From NCBI RefSeq assembly GCF_030816235.1, contig NZ_JAUSXT010000001.1, positions 3,771,515-3,835,514 of the forward strand: a DNA stretch of 64,000 nt, in the 5' to 3' direction. The notes beneath the pieces are model-generated. The model was not told the DNA's origin and ran no database searches. It saw only the letters and a list, made by a program, of their open reading frames with translations. The translations under genes were made by a program, and so were the position numbers. The stretch comes from Microbacterium sp. W4I4. Lineage in GTDB: Bacteria; Actinomycetota; Actinomycetes; Actinomycetales; Microbacteriaceae. Position 1 is the stretch's first letter, and the number at the start of each line of letters is the position of its first letter. Shown in pieces: positions 6,208 through 15,078 of the stretch.

Positions 6208-8670
6208 TCAGGCCTCGCGCCGCACCTCGGCAGGGGACTTGTCGGGGCGCAGCCCGCGCCAGCGCGAGTGGCGGAGGATGCCGCCGGGTGTCCAGTCCGC
6301 GAACTCCACCTCGCCGACGAGCTCGGGACGCACCCACAGGGCGTCCCGCGCCTCCGGCCGTGGCACGCCCTCCGCGGGCGCCTCGTCAGTGCGCAGCAGG
6401 TCGAGACGCGCGCTCAGATCGCGCAGCATCCGGTCGGTGAAACCGGTGCCCACCTTCCCGACGTACTGCAGTGCGCCCGCGTCGTCGGGCACGGCGAGGA
6501 GCAGAGAGCCGATGGTGCCGCCGCGGTCGCCCTTGCCCGGCCGGATGCCGATGATCACGACCTCCTGGGTGCGGGTGTTCTTCAGCTTCAGCCACGCCGA
6601 GCTGCGCGCGCCGGGGCGGTACCCGGAGTCGGGATCCTTTGCGACGACGCCCTCCAGCCCGTGCTGCCTGCTCATCTCCACCGCGGCGTCGACGTCGTCG
6701 AAGACGGGTGGCACCTGCACCGGGTCTTCGAGGTCGGATGCGAGCTGCTCGAGCAGCTCGCGACGCTGCCGCAGCGGCATCCGGGTCAGGTCGTGGCCGT
6801 CCAGATGCAACAGGTCGAACAGCATGTATACGATCGGGGTGCGCACGACCTCCCGCTCGATGTCGCGGCCCTTGGTGAGGTGCATCCGGTTCTGCAGGCG
6901 CGTGAAGCTCGGCCTGCCCTGCGCGTCGAAGGCGACGATCTCGCCGTCGACGACGGCATCGGTGGCGGGCAGGTGCGGGGCGCCGTCGGCGGTGAGCTCG
7001 GGGTAGCGCGCGGTGATGTCCGTGCCGCTGCGCGCACGCAGCGTGAAGCTTCCGTCAGCCCAGGTGCCGATCGCGCGGATGCCGTCCCACTTGATCTCCG
7101 CCCAGGCATCGGCGCCGCGTGCCACGCCCATACTGCCGGTCTCCGCCAGCATGGGGGAGTACGACGCGGGCCGCTCTGCGGCCGTGGCGGCCTCGGTCGG
7201 AGCGGACTCAGGAAGATCGGAACGCGGGGTGGCGGGCCCACGCGCCCCGGAGGCTCCGGCCGACGCGGAGCGGCGGGTGGCGTGGGGCGTGGGGACCATC
7301 CGGTGCAGCAGCCACTGGGACTTCTCGCCCTCGCCGCCGGTGCGGATCAGCGCCAGGCGCGCGGAGCCCAGCCGCCCACCGGCCTGACCGGTGAACGTGC
7401 CGATCACCTCGTCGTCGCGCCACTTCTCCAGCGCGACGACGCCGGTGTCCCACACGGTCATGGAACCCGCACCGTATTCGCCACGGGGGATCTCGCCCTC
7501 GAAGTCCAGATACTCCATCGGATGCGGCTCAGTCATCACCGCCAGATGATTGCGATCGGTGGACTCCGGGATGCCCTTGGGCACCGCCCAGCTGATGAGC
7601 ACGCCGTCGCGCTCGATGCGCAGGTCGCAGTGCAGGCTGCTCGCGTGATGCTCCTGGATCACGAAGCGCGGGTCGCCTCCGGGGGCGATGTATGCCGTGC
7701 GCGGCATCGGCTCCGGTGTCTTGGCCGCATCGCGTTTGGCGAGATAGGCGGCCAGCGCCGAGCTCGGCGGCGCGAGGGCCGCAAGGGGGTCGATCCCGGC
7801 ATCCATCCGCTCCAGCACTTCCTCGAACTCGAGGTGACGCAGCTCGGGATCGTCCAGCTCCTCCCACGTGCGGGGGGCCGCCACCCAGGGGCGGGCGCGC
7901 CCGCGCAGCGAGTAGGGGGCGATGGTCGTCTTGGAGGCGCTGTTCTGGCTCCAGTCGATGAACACCTTGCCGCCGCGCGCCGACTTGGCCATCGTGCCCG
8001 TCGCGAGGTCGGGATGATCGGCCTCGATCAGCCGGGCGAGCTCCTTCGCGACCGCGGAGACGTCGTCGCTGGTCTGCCGGCCTGTGCCGTCGTCGGAGGT
8101 GGGCAAACGGGCGTACAGGTGGATGCCCTTGCTGCCGCTGGTCACCGGCATCGGCTCCAGCCCCATCCCGGTGAGGATGCCGCGAGCCACTCGCGCCACC
8201 TCGGCGCACTGCGCGAGCCCGACACCCGGCCCGGGATCCAGGTCGAGTACCAGCCGGTCCGGCTTTCCCCGCCCGCCGGAGTGCGTGAATCGCCATTGCG
8301 GCACGTGCAGTTCGAGAGCGGCGATCTGCGCGAACCATGCCAGGGTCGCCGCGTCATCGGCGAGCGGATACTCCTTCGGACCGTCGGAGTGCTCGATCGG
8401 CATCCGCCGCACCCAGTCCGGCGCGCCCTGCTCGAGCTGCTTCGTGAAGAAGCTCTCAGCGGGAGCATCCGCTGTACCGACGCCGTCCACCCAGCGCTTG
8501 CGAGTCACCGGGCGACCGCGCAGGTGCGGCAGCATGACGGGCGCGATCCGCGAGTAGTAGGAGAGGATCTCGCCCTTGGTCGTGCCCGCGTCGGGGTAGA
8601 CGACCTTCTCGAGATTGGTGACGCGCAGACGGCGGCCGTCGACCTGCACGACCTGCCCGCTCGCTGCCAT
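6208..8670 (-). CDS. ligD: Multifunctional NHEJ DNA ligase LigD (Pol-PE-Lig)
   Basis: An 820-residue three-domain enzyme that repairs double-strand breaks with Ku. Order: polymerase/primase domain (about 1-300, metal motif LVLDLDPGPGV and TSGSKGIHLYARL), 3'-phosphoesterase domain (about 325-450, with QEHHASSLHCDLRIERDG), an Ala/Pro linker, then the ATP-dependent ligase domain. The ligase begins at EIKWDGIRA, whose lysine is the adenylation site, and ends with an OB-fold. This order matches mycobacterial LigD. A longer frame starts at 8697, but ATG 8670 is preferred because TACTCT (complement of 8677-8682) lies six bases upstream. Divergent from ku with 68 bases between the starts. Confidence 0.95.
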   Translation of the reverse strand: MAASGQVVQVDGRRLRVTNLEKVVYPDAGTTKGEILSYYSRIAPVMLPHLRGRPVTRKRWVDGVGTADAPAESFFTKQLEQGAPDWVRRMPIEHSDGPKEYPLADDAATLAWFAQIAALELHVPQWRFTHSGGRGKPDRLVLDLDPGPGVGLAQCAEVARVARGILTGMGLEPMPVTSGSKGIHLYARLPTSDDGTGRQTSDDVSAVAKELARLIEADHPDLATGTMAKSARGGKVFIDWSQNSASKTTIAPYSLRGRARPWVAAPRTWEELDDPELRHLEFEEVLERMDAGIDPLAALAPPSSALAAYLAKRDAAKTPEPMPRTAYIAPGGDPRFVIQEHHASSLHCDLRIERDGVLISWAVPKGIPESTDRNHLAVMTEPHPMEYLDFEGEIPRGEYGAGSMTVWDTGVVALEKWRDDEVIGTFTGQAGGRLGSARLALIRTGGEGEKSQWLLHRMVPTPHATRRSASAGASGARGPATPRSDLPESAPTEAATAAERPASYSPMLAETGSMGVARGADAWAEIKWDGIRAIGTWADGSFTLRARSGTDITARYPELTADGAPHLPATDAVVDGEIVAFDAQGRPSFTRLQNRMHLTKGRDIEREVVRTPIVYMLFDLLHLDGHDLTRMPLRQRRELLEQLASDLEDPVQVPPVFDDVDAAVEMSRQHGLEGVVAKDPDSGYRPGARSSAWLKLKNTRTQEVVIIGIRPGKGDRGGTIGSLLLAVPDDAGALQYVGKVGTGFTDRMLRDLSARLDLLRTDEAPAEGVPRPEARDALWVRPELVGEVEFADWTPGGILRHSRWRGLRPDKSPAEVRREA

Positions 8671-8738
8671 GGGGACAGAGTAGTCGGCCGAGGTCAATCC
8701 CTCTGGCCGGAACGGCTGTGACTGGCGATACTGGGGGG

Positions 8739-9605
8739 ATGAGGAGCATCTGGAAGGGCGCAGTGACCTTCGGCCTGGTGAATGTGCCGGTCAAGGTGTA
8801 TTCGGCGATCGAGGACCATGACATCTCGCTGCACCAGGTGCATGACGAGGACGGCGGGCGCATCCGCTACCAGCGCGTCTGCGAGATCGACGGCAAGCCC
8901 GTCGCATACGCGGACATCGACCGCGCCTATGTCGACGACGACGGGCAGACGGTCGTGCTCACCAAGAAGGATCTCGAGGCGCTGCCGGCAGAGAAGAGCC
9001 GGGAGATCGACGTGGTGGAGTTCGTGCCCACCGAGCAGATCGACCTGATGATGCTGGACCGGCCGTACTATCTGGAACCCGACTCCAAGTCGCCGAAGGC
9101 GTACGTGCTGCTGCGCAAGACGCTCGAGCAGACCGACCGCACCGCGATCGTGCGGTTCACGCTGCGGCAGAAGACGCGCTTGGCGGCGCTGCGCGTGCGG
9201 GGCGATGTGCTGGTGCTGCAGACGCTGCTGTGGGCCGACGAGGTGCGCGAGGCGGCGTTCCCCGCGCTGGATGAGGACGTGAAGATCAGCAAGAAGGAGC
9301 TGGAGCTCGCGTCATCGCTGGTCGACAGCTACTCCAGCGACTTCGAACCGGAGTCGTTCGTCGACGAGTACCAGAAGGAGCTGCGGACCCTCATCGACGC
9401 GAAGATCGAGGCCGGTGAGACCTTCGACGTGTCCGAGACCTTCGCCGAGGAGGGCGAGGGCACCGGCGGCGAGGTCATCGACCTGATGGAGGCGCTGCGC
9501 GCCAGCGTGGAGAAGTCGAAGGCCGCACGCAAGGACGCAGGACAGAAGGCCGATGCCGAGCCGGCGGACAAGAAGGCAGGCGGAAAGAAGAAGAAGGCAA
9601 GCTGA
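8739..9605 (+). CDS. ku: Non-homologous end-joining protein Ku
   Basis: A 288-residue bacterial Ku homodimer subunit that binds DNA ends and recruits LigD. It starts with the standard MRSIWKGAVTFGLVNVPV and keeps the RIRYQRVCEIDGKPV and VLQTLLWADEVR segments of the ring-forming core. The C-terminus after about residue 250 is a Lys/Ala-rich tail ending in KKKK, as in other actinobacterial Ku proteins, where it promotes DNA binding and sliding. ATG 8739 is chosen over upstream in-frame starts because it matches the family and follows GATACT by six bases. Divergent partner of ligD. Confidence 0.95.
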   Translation: MRSIWKGAVTFGLVNVPVKVYSAIEDHDISLHQVHDEDGGRIRYQRVCEIDGKPVAYADIDRAYVDDDGQTVVLTKKDLEALPAEKSREIDVVEFVPTEQIDLMMLDRPYYLEPDSKSPKAYVLLRKTLEQTDRTAIVRFTLRQKTRLAALRVRGDVLVLQTLLWADEVREAAFPALDEDVKISKKELELASSLVDSYSSDFEPESFVDEYQKELRTLIDAKIEAGETFDVSETFAEEGEGTGGEVIDLMEALRASVEKSKAARKDAGQKADAEPADKKAGGKKKKAS

Positions 9606-9613
9606 GCCCGGTT

Positions 9614-10390
9614 CTAGTGGTTGCCGTCGCCGTCCAGGTCGGGTGCGCGGTCGAAGACCTCGGCGTCGAGCTGCAGGTTCTGCGCCTCGACGGCATCCGT
9701 CTCGAGGTCGCCGCCCGCGGCGGCCGCCTTCTTGGCCTTGTGACGCTCGACGAGGTAGTGCCAGAGCGTGACGACGGCGGTGCCGCCGACGGCCAGCAGC
9801 AGGATGATGTCGATGTAGTCGACGACGAGGTCGCGGATCCACGGGATGTAGGCGATCAGGTAGCCGAACATCGTGAGGCCGAAGCCCCAGAGCACCGCGC
9901 CGATGAGGTTGTAGAGCGAGTAGCGCTTCCAGGGCATGTGCCCCACGCCCGCGGCCACCGGCGCGAAGGTGCGCACGATCGGCACGAAGCGGGCGAGGAT
10001 GATCGTGATGCCGCCGAAGCGCTCGAAGAACGCGTTGGTGCGCTCGACGTTCTTACGGCTGAACAGGCCCGATTCCTTGCGCTCGAACACCGCCGGCCCG
10101 CCCTTGTGACCGATGAAGTACCCGACCTCGCCGCCGACGAAGGCGGAAAGGCCGATCAGCAGCGCGACGACCCAGATGTTCAGGCCGAAGATATCGCTGG
10201 TGTGCGTCAGCAGACCAGAGATCACCAGCAGCGTGTCGCCGGGCAGCAGGAAGCCGATCAGCAGACCCGTCTCAGCGAAGACGATGAAGCACACCACGAA
10301 CAGGGCCCAGGCGCCGGCGCCCTGGATGATGTTGGCAGGATCGAGCCAGGGGATGAGCGCAGTCGGCGCCTGAATCAGCGAGTGAAGCAA
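9614..10390 (-). CDS. DedA-family membrane protein
   Basis: A 258-residue DedA/VTT-domain membrane protein. Signature segments are FAETGLLIGFLLPGDTLL in the first half, then GGxVGYxxGHKGG-like FVGGEVGYFIGHKGG, and the ARFVPIVRTFAPVAAGVGHM motif with conserved arginines. DedA proteins are implicated in lipid carrier flipping and envelope homeostasis. Five to six hydrophobic segments precede a charged C-terminal tail with several Asp and Glu. The start is TTG at the complement of 10388-10390. No good ribosome site is visible, so the exact start is uncertain. Convergent with ku with only eight bases between stops. Confidence 0.88.
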   Translation of the reverse strand: MLHSLIQAPTALIPWLDPANIIQGAGAWALFVVCFIVFAETGLLIGFLLPGDTLLVISGLLTHTSDIFGLNIWVVALLIGLSAFVGGEVGYFIGHKGGPAVFERKESGLFSRKNVERTNAFFERFGGITIILARFVPIVRTFAPVAAGVGHMPWKRYSLYNLIGAVLWGFGLTMFGYLIAYIPWIRDLVVDYIDIILLLAVGGTAVVTLWHYLVERHKAKKAAAAGGDLETDAVEAQNLQLDAEVFDRAPDLDGDGNH

Positions 10391-10440
10391 GGGGGATCCC
10401 GTCGTTCGTTATTCGGCGGTGGGGGGAAGGAAGCCGGAGT

Positions 10441-10521
10441 GCGGGAGATGGGACTTGAACCCACACGCTCGAAAGCACAGGAACCTAAATCCTGCGTGTC
10501 TACCAATTCCACCACTCCCGC
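10441..10521 (-). tRNA. tRNA-Leu (anticodon UAG)
   Basis: On the minus strand an 81-base cloverleaf is complete. It has acceptor stem GCGGGAG/CTCCCGC, a D-arm containing GGTAGACAC, an anticodon stem CAGGA/TCCTG enclosing loop TTTAGGT (anticodon TAG), a long class II variable arm with a hairpin, and a T-arm GTGGG-TTCAAGT-CCCAT. The long variable arm and the anticodon both identify leucine. CCA is not encoded. Confidence 0.95.
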
Positions 10522-10635
10522 GCGTGCTCAAGTCTATCGATGCGGGCGTTCGGGATTTCCGTAGATCTGCTGAGCGTGCGCAACCTCTGTGGATAACTTT
10601 GACGGGCATCTGGCGGACTCTGCCAGGATGCCTGC

Positions 10636-11778
10636 GTGAGTCATCCGTCTCTAGTCGTCGCCGAGAGGGTTCGTCGGCGACTGCGCCTCGAGCACACCGA
10701 TCCGTCCTCGCATCCCGACGAGGCGCGGCACATCGCGCAGACCGAGGTGCGCCGCCACAACGACCTCGCGCTGCAGCGCGGCGAGGCGATGATCGATGAC
10801 GAGGCGGCGCTCGTGCGCGACGTGCTGGCATCCGTGTCGGGATTCGGAGCGCTCCAGCCGCTGCTGGACGATCCTGAGATCGAGGAGATCTGGCTGAACG
10901 GGCCCGACCGCATCTTCATCGCGCGCGGCGGCACCACCGAGCGGGTGGACATGCGCCTGACGGATGCCATCGTGCGCGATCTGGTGGAGCGGATGCTGCA
11001 GGCCACGGGTCGCCGTGTCGACGTCAGCCAGCCGTTCGTCGACGCCTCCCTGCCGGACGGTTCGCGCCTGCACGTGGCCATCGCGGACGTGGTCCGCGGC
11101 TCCTGGGCGGTGAACATCCGCAAGTTCCTGACGCAGCACCGCACGCTGGAGTCGCTGATCGCCCAGGGATCGGTTCCGCGGGACTTGGCCGATCTGCTGC
11201 ACCGGGCGCTGCTCGACGGGCGCAGCATCATCGTGTCCGGCGCGACCCACGCGGGAAAGACCACGCTGCTGGGGGCGCTGCTGGCATCCGTCGCCGACAA
11301 GCAGCGCATCGTGACCGTCGAGGAGACGTTCGAGCTCGCCGTGGACGGCCCCGATGTCGTGGCGCTGCAGGGTCGGCAGGCCAGCCTGGAGGGCACCGGT
11401 GAGATCACTCTGCGCCGACTTGTGAAGGAGGCGCTGCGCATGCGCCCCGACCGCATCGTCGTCGGCGAGGTGCGCGATGCCGAGGCGCTGGACCTCGTGC
11501 TCGCATTGAACACAGGAGTTCCCGCGGCCGGAACCATCCATGCGAACTCCGCCGACGAGGCTCTCGACAAACTCGCGCTGCTTCCGCTGCTCGCCGGACG
11601 CAACATCGATCGCTCGTTCATCGTGCCGGCGCTCGCCACGTCGATCTCCTACGTCGTGCACTGCCGGCGCGAGGCGGACGGGTCCCGTCGGATCGTCGAG
11701 GTGATCGCACCGACGGGCGAGGTCGTCGACGGGCGCATCGTGACGACCCCGGTCTACCGAGCAGACGAGACCGCATGA
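10636..11778 (+). CDS. tadA: TadA/CpaF-type secretion ATPase
   Basis: A 380-residue GSPII_E-family ATPase that powers assembly of Flp/Tad pili or a related type II-like secretion machine on the inner membrane face. It has an N-terminal helical domain, Walker A GATHAGKTT, the aspartate-box EETFEL, Walker B-type RMRPDRIVVGEVR and the His-box GTIHANS. The start is GTG; CAGGAT lies six bases upstream and TTGACG further up, so the mRNA may be leaderless. It is the first gene of a tightly coupled cluster. The cluster has no CpaE/Ssd-like ATPase ahead of it; a tRNA lies upstream instead. Confidence 0.92.
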   Translation: MSHPSLVVAERVRRRLRLEHTDPSSHPDEARHIAQTEVRRHNDLALQRGEAMIDDEAALVRDVLASVSGFGALQPLLDDPEIEEIWLNGPDRIFIARGGTTERVDMRLTDAIVRDLVERMLQATGRRVDVSQPFVDASLPDGSRLHVAIADVVRGSWAVNIRKFLTQHRTLESLIAQGSVPRDLADLLHRALLDGRSIIVSGATHAGKTTLLGALLASVADKQRIVTVEETFELAVDGPDVVALQGRQASLEGTGEITLRRLVKEALRMRPDRIVVGEVRDAEALDLVLALNTGVPAAGTIHANSADEALDKLALLPLLAGRNIDRSFIVPALATSISYVVHCRREADGSRRIVEVIAPTGEVVDGRIVTTPVYRADETA

Positions 11779-12632
11779 CCCTGCTGATCGGGGCACTGCT
11801 CGGGGCGGGGCTGCTGCTGTGCGCATCGCCCTGGCTGTGGCCGGCGCACGAGCGTGTGCCGAAGCCGCCGAAGCGCGGCCGCTTGAGGAGACTTCTCGAA
11901 GAATCCGGTCATGCGCGCTCCTCGGAGCGGACACTCGTGGTCGTCATGGTCGCGATCGGTCTGGTCGCGGCGGCTCTGGTCTGGCTGATCACCACGCTGG
12001 CGCTGCTCGCCCTGATGGCGGGGATCGCCGGCGCCGCCGCACCCGTGCTGTACCTCCGCGGCCGACGGCTCCGACTGCGCAAGGCGCGCAGGCAGCTGTG
12101 GCCCGACGTCTGCGATCTGCTGGTCGCGGCGATCCGCGTGGGACTCTCGCTGCCTGATGCCGTGGCCAGCCTGGCGGATTCCGCTCCACCGGCGATCCGG
12201 CCCGCGTTCGCGGTCTTCGCGCGTGACCTGCGCGCCACCGGGCGCTTCGAGACGAGCCTGGACCGACTGAAGGACACCCTCGCCGACCCGATCGCCGACC
12301 GCATCGTCGAGACGCTGCGCATGGCACGCCAGGTCGGCGGCACCGAGCTGACCGGCGTGCTGCGCGCCCTGTCGGCGTCGGTGCGAGCGGATGCCGCGCT
12401 GCGCGGCGAGGTGGAGGCCCGTCAGTCGTGGATCCGCGGTGCGGCTGTGCTGGGAGCCATCGCGCCCTGGGTGATCCTCGCTCTGCTCGCCATGCGGCCG
12501 GAGGGGCGCGACGCCTATGCGAGCCCCGAGGGAATGCTGGTGATCGTGATCGGCGCGATCGTCTCGGTGATCGCCTACCGGATCATGCTGCGCATCGGCC
12601 GACTTCCCGAGCCTGCGAGGTGGTTCGGATGA
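11775..12632 (+). CDS. tadB: TadB-type integral membrane platform protein
   Basis: A 285-residue type II secretion system F-domain protein, the inner membrane platform paired with TadA. It has hydrophobic helices near the N-terminus (MTLLIGALLGAGLLLCASP) and at about residues 52-95, a cytoplasmic T2SSF domain with LLVAAIRVGLSLPDAVASLA, and two C-terminal helices. Its ATG overlaps the tadA stop as ATGA, and tadC starts in the same way at its own stop. Confidence 0.88.
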   Translation: MTLLIGALLGAGLLLCASPWLWPAHERVPKPPKRGRLRRLLEESGHARSSERTLVVVMVAIGLVAAALVWLITTLALLALMAGIAGAAAPVLYLRGRRLRLRKARRQLWPDVCDLLVAAIRVGLSLPDAVASLADSAPPAIRPAFAVFARDLRATGRFETSLDRLKDTLADPIADRIVETLRMARQVGGTELTGVLRALSASVRADAALRGEVEARQSWIRGAAVLGAIAPWVILALLAMRPEGRDAYASPEGMLVIVIGAIVSVIAYRIMLRIGRLPEPARWFG

Positions 12633-13567
12633 CTGCCATCACCGATGTCGCGCTCGCCGTGCTGCTCGGCGGAACCTTCGCCCTGGGCGTGCTCGGGGTG
12701 CTGTCCGCGCTGCCGCGGTGGGGTGCGGTGCCGCTGGATCGCCGCATCGCCCCGTATGTCCGCGACGTGGTCCCCGACGAGGCGCTGCCCGCCGGCATCC
12801 TGCCTCGGGTGGGTGTGCTGCCCGTGCAGGGCAGGCGGATGTGGGATCGCGTGCGCGCGGTGTTCGAGCGCGTCATCGGCGGTGGGGACGCGCTCGCGCA
12901 GCGGCTCGCTCAGGCCGGATCAGTTCAGACTCCGGCCGCGTTCCGTGGACGTCAGCTGGCCTGGGGCATCGGCGGTCTCGTCGCCGGAGCGGTCGTCGTC
13001 GTGGCGATGGCGATCACCGGACGGATGTCGCCGCCCGCGGTGCTGCTGCCGCTCATCGCGGGCGCCGCTGCCGCGGTCATGTACGACATGCAGCTGACCG
13101 CACGCGCCAACGCACGACGGGCGCGCCTCGCCGAGGAGCTGCCGACGACCCTGGAGTTCCTGGCGCTCTGCCTCTCGGCGGGGGAGTCCCTCCTGGATGC
13201 GCTGCGCCGCGTGTCGGGGATCGGAACCGGGCAGCTCACGCACGAACTGCGTCAGGCCGTGCTGGCGGTGCACACCGGCTCTCCGCTCGCCGACGCGCTC
13301 GGTGAGACCGCCACCCGTCTGCAGCTGCCCGGACTGTCGCGAGCGGTCGACCAGATCGTCGCCGCGCTGGAGCACGGCGCCCCGCTCGCCACGGTGCTGC
13401 ACTCGCAGGCGGCGGACGCCAGGGACGAGGCCAAGCGCGTGCTGATCGAGCAGGCCGGGCGCAAGGAGATCACGATGCTCCTGCCACTGGTGTTCCTCAT
13501 CCTCCCGATGAGCGTGCTCTTCGCCGTCTATCCAGGACTCTTCATCCTCCGGCTCGGCCTCGGCTGA
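12629..13567 (+). CDS. tadC: TadC-type integral membrane platform protein
   Basis: A 312-residue second T2SSF-domain platform protein. The F domain contains LEFLALCLSAGESLLDALRRV and LPGLSRAVDQIVAALEHGAPL. It ends with the hydrophobic MLLPLVFLILPMSVLFAVYP helix typical of TadC. The frame is open further upstream, but ATG 12629 overlaps the tadB stop as ATGA and gives the expected N-terminal membrane helix. It probably forms a heterocomplex with TadB over the TadA hexamer. Confidence 0.88.
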   Translation: MTAITDVALAVLLGGTFALGVLGVLSALPRWGAVPLDRRIAPYVRDVVPDEALPAGILPRVGVLPVQGRRMWDRVRAVFERVIGGGDALAQRLAQAGSVQTPAAFRGRQLAWGIGGLVAGAVVVVAMAITGRMSPPAVLLPLIAGAAAAVMYDMQLTARANARRARLAEELPTTLEFLALCLSAGESLLDALRRVSGIGTGQLTHELRQAVLAVHTGSPLADALGETATRLQLPGLSRAVDQIVAALEHGAPLATVLHSQAADARDEAKRVLIEQAGRKEITMLLPLVFLILPMSVLFAVYPGLFILRLGLG

Positions 13568-13588
13568 GCCCCGACACAAGGAAACGAC

Positions 13589-13786
13589 ATGACCACGATC
13601 AGAAGATGGTTCACCGCAGGCAGGACGCTTGGAGAGGATCTGGCCGAGGACGAACGCGGAGATGTCCCCGGCTGGGTGCTCGTGACCTTGATGACAGCCG
13701 CGCTCGTGGTGGTCATCTGGGCCGTCGCCGGACCCGCCCTGGTGAACCTGTTCGAGCAGGCCATCTCCCGCGTCTCCGGCATCTGA
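13589..13786 (+). CDS. Small Flp-like prepilin candidate
   Basis: A 65-residue protein with a charged N-terminal leader, then GDVPGWVLVTLMTAALVVVIW and further hydrophobic residues. This is the layout of Flp/type IVb prepilins: a short basic leader, a cleavage-site glycine, an N-terminal hydrophobic helix, and a very small mature protein. Position directly after tadC and an AAGGAAAC site before the ATG support a structural pilin role. No classical Flp Glu-Tyr pair is present after the helix start, so the assignment rests on context and shape. Confidence 0.7.
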   Translation: MTTIRRWFTAGRTLGEDLAEDERGDVPGWVLVTLMTAALVVVIWAVAGPALVNLFEQAISRVSGI

Positions 13787-13795
13787 CCGGTCGGC

Positions 13796-14197
13796 ATGCC
13801 CGCCCCGTCACCGCTCGCCGATGAGCGCGGATCCAGCCCTGTCGAGTTCGTGCTCGTCGGTGCGCTGCTGACCGCGCTCACACTTGCGGTGCTGCAGGTC
13901 GCGTTCGCGATCTACGTGCGCAACGTGGTGCACGACGCGGCCGTGGAGGGCGCGCACTACGCGGCGCTCGCCGACACGGACATCGCCGAGGGAGCGGACC
14001 GCACGCGTGCGGTCATCGGCAGAGCCATCGGGTCGGGATACGCCGAGGAGGTTGCGATCGGCCAGGATAGCGCGCTGGGGCACGAGAGCGTCGTGGTGCG
14101 CGTCCGCACCACCTTGCCGGTGCTGGGACTGATCGGCGTGCCGTACGGGATGGAGGTGGAGGCCCGTGCGCCCGTCGAATCGTTCGAGGATGACTGA
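13796..14197 (+). CDS. TadE-like minor pseudopilin
   Basis: A 133-residue TadE-like protein. The N-terminal DERGSSPVEFVLVGALLTALTLAVLQVAFAI includes the conserved Glu at position five of the putative mature protein, followed by a membrane helix and YVRNVVHDAAVEGAHYAA, as in TadE/TadF proteins. It is probably a minor pilin or assembly factor outside the membrane. It follows the pilin candidate closely and overlaps the next gene by eight bases. Confidence 0.8.
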   Translation: MPAPSPLADERGSSPVEFVLVGALLTALTLAVLQVAFAIYVRNVVHDAAVEGAHYAALADTDIAEGADRTRAVIGRAIGSGYAEEVAIGQDSALGHESVVVRVRTTLPVLGLIGVPYGMEVEARAPVESFEDD

Positions 14198-14639
14198 CCG
14201 CCTGCTCGCCGACGAGACCGGTTCCGCGGCGCTGGAGTTCATCACCGTCGGGGTGCTGCTGCTCGTGCCGCTGGTGTATCTCGTGCTCGCGCTCGGCGCC
14301 ATCCAGGAGCAGACGCTGGGCGCCGAGGCCGCAGCCCGGCACACGGCACGGGTGATCGGTCAGGCGCCGAATGCCACCACGGCCGCCGCCCATGGTGATG
14401 CCGTGCTCGCGAACACAGTCCGCGAGTACGGGATGGATGCGGATGCCGTCGACGTGCAGATCACGTGCCGACCTGCGACGGCCGCGTGCCCGGCCGCGGG
14501 AAGCACAGTGATCGTCACCGTCACCACCCGGGTGAGTCTGCCCTTCATGCCGCCGATCTTCGGCCTCGATCGGATCGCCGCGATCCCCGTCGAGGCGCAG
14601 TCCGCGCAGAAGACCTCGAGGCTGTGGGGGAGCAGCTGA
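14190..14639 (+). CDS. Second TadE-like protein
   Basis: A 149-residue protein with the same plan: DETGSAALEFITVGVLLLVPLVYLVLALG (Gly-Ser...Glu motif plus helix), then GAEAAARHTARVIGQAPN. It probably has two extracytoplasmic cysteines (TCRPATAACPA) that could form a disulfide. The ATG at 14190 gives the better start; an upstream GTG at 14166 would add eight residues overlapping the previous gene. The stop shares one base with the next start (TGATG). Confidence 0.78.
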   Translation: MTDRLLADETGSAALEFITVGVLLLVPLVYLVLALGAIQEQTLGAEAAARHTARVIGQAPNATTAAAHGDAVLANTVREYGMDADAVDVQITCRPATAACPAAGSTVIVTVTTRVSLPFMPPIFGLDRIAAIPVEAQSAQKTSRLWGSS

Positions 14640-15070
14640 TGCTGTTCCACAGGCTCCGAGATCTCGCCGATGACGAGGACGGCAGCATCCTCCCGCTGGT
14701 CCTCGGCTACGTGCTGCTGGCCATCGCGGTGATCTTCGTCTGCGTCTCTGCGACCGACCTGTACATCGCGCAGAAGAGACTGGACTCGCTGGCCGACGCG
14801 GCCGCGCTCGCCGGAGCTGACGGGTTCACCCTCGAGGTCGCCGGCGACGGCGTGCAGGCGGAGCTGACCGACGCGGGCGTGCGCGAGCAGGCGGATGCCG
14901 TGGTCGCCGCGATCGCTCAGGATGCCCGGATCGTGTCGGCGAGAACTCCGGACGGGGTCTCCGCGCGGGTCACGGTCGCTGCCTCCTGGCATCCGCCGCT
15001 GTTCTCGCCGTTCGTCCCCGACGGCGTGCCGCTGGAGGCGACGGCGACCACCCGCACCGCGCTGCGGTGA
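14639..15070 (+). CDS. TadG/TadE-related pilus assembly protein
   Basis: A 143-residue protein with an N-terminal DEDGSILPLVLGYVLLAIAVIFVCVSATDLYIAQKRLDSLADAAALAGADG segment. A Gly/Ser-type leader is followed by a membrane helix and the DxAxxxAADAAALAGA pattern of helicase/TadG-like secretory proteins in actinobacterial Tad clusters. It is the last gene of the cluster and its stop is eight bases from the convergent MFS gene. No prepilin peptidase or outer membrane secretin gene is present here. Confidence 0.72.
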   Translation: MLFHRLRDLADDEDGSILPLVLGYVLLAIAVIFVCVSATDLYIAQKRLDSLADAAALAGADGFTLEVAGDGVQAELTDAGVREQADAVVAAIAQDARIVSARTPDGVSARVTVAASWHPPLFSPFVPDGVPLEATATTRTALR

Positions 15071-15078
15071 GGCGGGCG

